Of a stretch of DNA of 64,000 nucleotides, positions 61,550 to 64,000 are shown in pieces. The position numbers and the translations under genes were made by a program. Where the stretch lies: contig JAEMBT020000005.1 of assembly GCA_018873245.2 (NCBI GenBank), positions 8,480,001 through 8,544,000 of the forward strand, in the 5' to 3' direction. Source of the stretch: Archegozetes longisetosus. Its lineage: Eukaryota; Arthropoda; Arachnida; Sarcoptiformes; Trhypochthoniidae. The notes beneath the pieces were generated by a model. That model did not search any database and was not told the DNA's origin. It was given only the letters and a program-made list of their open reading frames with translations. Position 1 is the first letter of the stretch. Each line of letters begins with the position of its first letter.

Positions 61550-62941
61550 TTTATTAAACCTTTTTCAAAATTAATTTTTAAAATATTTTTTTTGTCGGAC
61601 TTTTGATGCATAACAACTTTTTAATTGTCTGGATTGAATACTTTTAATTATGGAGTTTGAGGTTGACTTGATATTTGATGATTTGTCGGTAGTACTATTT
61701 TTAAGCGAGGTTTATTCAAATTGCATGCATTAAACAGCTTTTCTCACGTACTTATAAATAGTTATTAAATGAAAAGCAGAGACTGAAACGAAAACTTCGA
61801 GGTTTAATAAAACTTTGAATTTATTTTTTGTGAAATAATTTGAATTAAAAAGTCGTAAAGGAATTTTGCAGCGTTAACATTACTCAATCAACTATTTATA
61901 GTTATGTACATTAACTATGATTTGCAGATTTGCTATTATCGTCTAGTTTTCACAATAAAGTTAAAGCATTACATTAGTTGACAGGACTTATAAGTCGCTT
62001 TGAAATTATATCCAAACTAAATTATTAGTTCTTAATGGGTTTAACTTAAATCCAGTTCTTTCATTTCGACTTTAATAAAAAGAAACGAATGAAAAACTAT
62101 TTTTAGTTTGACAACTTTGTCTATTTGGCTTATTAGTTAATGCAATGCATTATTGATGCTTTAAATTGAATATGACCACAATGAATGCTGAATTTTTCAT
62201 GTTTTTCATGTACGTCATTAGACAAATTCAATTAGAACTTGTTCTACGGATTGAGTCGCGACTAAAAAACATTTTATTCTGTCTTGGGTATTTTATGCCG
62301 TTAAGAGAATTTCTGTTTGTGCTTTAAACTTTAGGTCTATCTATAAAGGTTAAAATAGTAACTAAACATGTGCAATGTTATCAGACGTGATCGCCCGCCT
62401 CTGTTGAATATAGCTGAAGATGCAACTTAGGACAGCCTAATTGATATCAATTCTAGTCCTATATATCAGAAAATTCATCAAAAGATATAAAAACCGCCGA
62501 ATCGCATAGAAATTCATTAGGATCAGATCCCTCTCAGTTGTGATTCTGGAATACCATTTCGAGGACACAGCTTCAGTCCTGTTGCCATTTCTACTTTGTA
62601 ATTATCAAAAAATCACAAATAGTGTAAATATTAATAATACTGATTCTTAGATAGTTCTACTCATACTTTATTATAAAGTTACTTATACTTTATTACAAGA
62701 TTAGCCTTTGTATTAAATGTACATAATCTCCAACAAAAAACTTTAATTTCTTAAGATTTGTCATTAAAATATTCGGGAAAATATTCATAAATTAATTACT
62801 GAATAATTGCAATAAACATATATTAATATCAGAATAGCAGTGTATTTTATGAAAAATTAAATTTATTTCGTACAACACAACATCCGGAGAAAAACAGCTT
62901 AAATTAACTTTGATTGTGCCAAACAATAGATTGACACGTAG
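61550..62941. other. Upstream intergenic region
   Basis: About 1.4 kb beyond the 5' end of neurobeachin with no supported gene; presumably includes its promoter. It is AT-rich, with nothing else recognised. Confidence 0.5.
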
Positions 62942-63416
62942 CACGTCTTTGCTTCCAAAACATTCACTTCCAACGTCTTTACTTCCAATACCTCTACGTC
63001 CAATGACTTTAAATACAGTTAGTTCCAAAATACTCAATGGAAACTTCAATGAGATATTCCGCATTATGTGCAAACCGGACAGAATTTAATAGAGTACACC
63101 ACAAATCATTTCAATTTAATAAGATTTAGTACAATTTAGTGCGATTTAATGAATTACACATCTCACAAGGATTCAATGTTATTTACTAGAGTCCATCTCA
63201 ATCAAGTAAAATTCAATAATACAGTTATTTTCACATCAAACCTGTTCAATTCTGTTGATTTCAGTTTGAATTTATTTTAAAGTTTTCATTGAATATTTTG
63301 AAACTAACTATATTTAAAGTCGTTGGACGTAAAGACGCATTGGACGTAAAGACGTTGGAAGTAATGTGCTGGAAATAAAGACGTTGAAAGTAAATGTTTT
63401 GGAAGCAAAGACGTGG
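62942..63416. mobile_element. Inverted-repeat element built of 15-bp tandem units (foldback-like)
   Basis: Left arm about 62942-63047, right arm about 63281-63416, reverse complements of each other. The outer part of each arm is a tandem array of a unit close to ACGTCTTTACTTCCA (left: ACGTCTTTGCTTCCA, ACGTCTTTACTTCCA, then CTCTACGTCCA; right: several on the complement). The inner part (GACTTTAAATACAGTTAGTT and TCAATGGAAACTT) is single-copy but also inverted. The 230-bp loop has no coding capacity. Short tandem units inside inverted arms are the hallmark of foldback (FB) transposons. Confidence 0.7.
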
Positions 63417-63775
63417 AACCAGATTGACAAACGTCTAACTTCTAAATTTGATGTCATCAAATCATATTGCGCTCAGAGATTAACAGAAAAGTTAGACGTG
63501 GTTGCATGCTTTACATTTTAATAATTGTAGTAGTATTTTACTTTAATAAAGGAGTTAGTCAGAAATATATATGCATTCCGTCTAATCGCCTACCAAGCCA
63601 ATATGGGTATCAAATTAAAGCTTATGAAGAATATAATTGAAAGAAAAGAGAAATTTTCAAAAATATGAAGGTAAAGAGGAGATATGAATTTTAAAATATA
63701 TTTAATATTAAGAATTATTAATTACATTCAGAAAGCACATTAGCATTATCCAGGGAACACTACGTGGACGTGAGC
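63417..63775. other. Intergenic stretch, nothing recognised
   Basis: About 360 bp of AT-rich sequence between two repeats. Confidence 0.5.
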
Positions 63776-63952
63776 TTGTTCCCCACCTCAGATTTATAAA
63801 GTGGCTATAGGTGCCCCACTCATTTTTTAGTGTGGTTTGTTCCACTCATCTCATATTTTTATAATGGTTAGAGGTGCTCCACTCATTTTTACTGTAATTT
63901 GTTCCACCCATATCAGGCTTTTATGGTGGTTAGAGATGTCCCACTTAGTCTG
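63776..63952. repeat. Tandem repeat, unit about 62 bp, three copies
   Basis: Units start TTGTTCC(C/A)C at 63776, 63837 and 63899 and share a GG(C/T)TA(T/G)AG(G/A)TG(C/T)CCCACT core with 20-25% divergence. The third copy fades at about 63952. It may be part of a larger repeat running off the right edge. Confidence 0.75.
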
Positions 63953-64000
63953 AGTCTGCATCAGTGCTTTCCAGGACTAAGCAGAGATCGTCCAGCGATG

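Noticed and set aside
62792..63073. 93-codon - frame with repeated GSKDV-like units
   Set aside because: The repeats are translations of the ACGTCTTTACTTCCA array of the inverted element, not a protein.

Overview
This is a eukaryotic nuclear window. It is AT-rich, its genes carry short introns (mostly 55-100 bp), it has AATAAA poly(A) signals, and its gene content is animal: ASPP, RalGAP beta, neurobeachin and others. TTAGG-like repeats, several arthropod-type DNA transposons and the protein sequences point to an arthropod. I lean towards an acariform (oribatid-like) mite, but that is inference and would need a search.

Left part (1-21.6 kb, mostly + strand): the 3' half of an ASPP (p53-binding ankyrin/SH3) gene; a long AT-rich spacer with three small inverted-repeat elements and a possible terminal exon of a tiny membrane protein; an orphan type I membrane protein gene; a 13-exon RalGAP beta subunit gene; and, tail-to-tail with it, thymidylate kinase on the - strand.

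Middle (21.6-40.4 kb): a transposon-rich accessory region. It holds a TTAA-flanked MITE, a 936-bp foldback, a decayed Helitron, a full-length but broken Tc1/mariner element with TA target duplication, a SWIM zinc-finger transposon and a Merlin transposon. Between these lie two tail-to-tail copies of an unusual gene that fuses an RCBTB-type RCC1 propeller to an eIF2-alpha-kinase-like protein kinase. One copy is intact, with the SWIM transposon sitting in its intron; the other is decayed.

Right part (40.4-61.5 kb): compact housekeeping genes: a second orphan type I membrane protein, PIGM, DNAJC2, ERGIC2, METTL15, NUBPL and neurobeachin. PIGM/DNAJC2 and METTL15/NUBPL are head-to-head pairs about 0.25 kb apart. 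Neurobeachin is carried almost entirely by one 8.2-kb exon and shows two 1-base breaks in short runs. Most breaks in reading frame across the window fall in homopolymers, so some may be assembly errors. The last 2.5 kb is non-coding, with an inverted element built of 15-bp repeats and a 62-bp tandem repeat.
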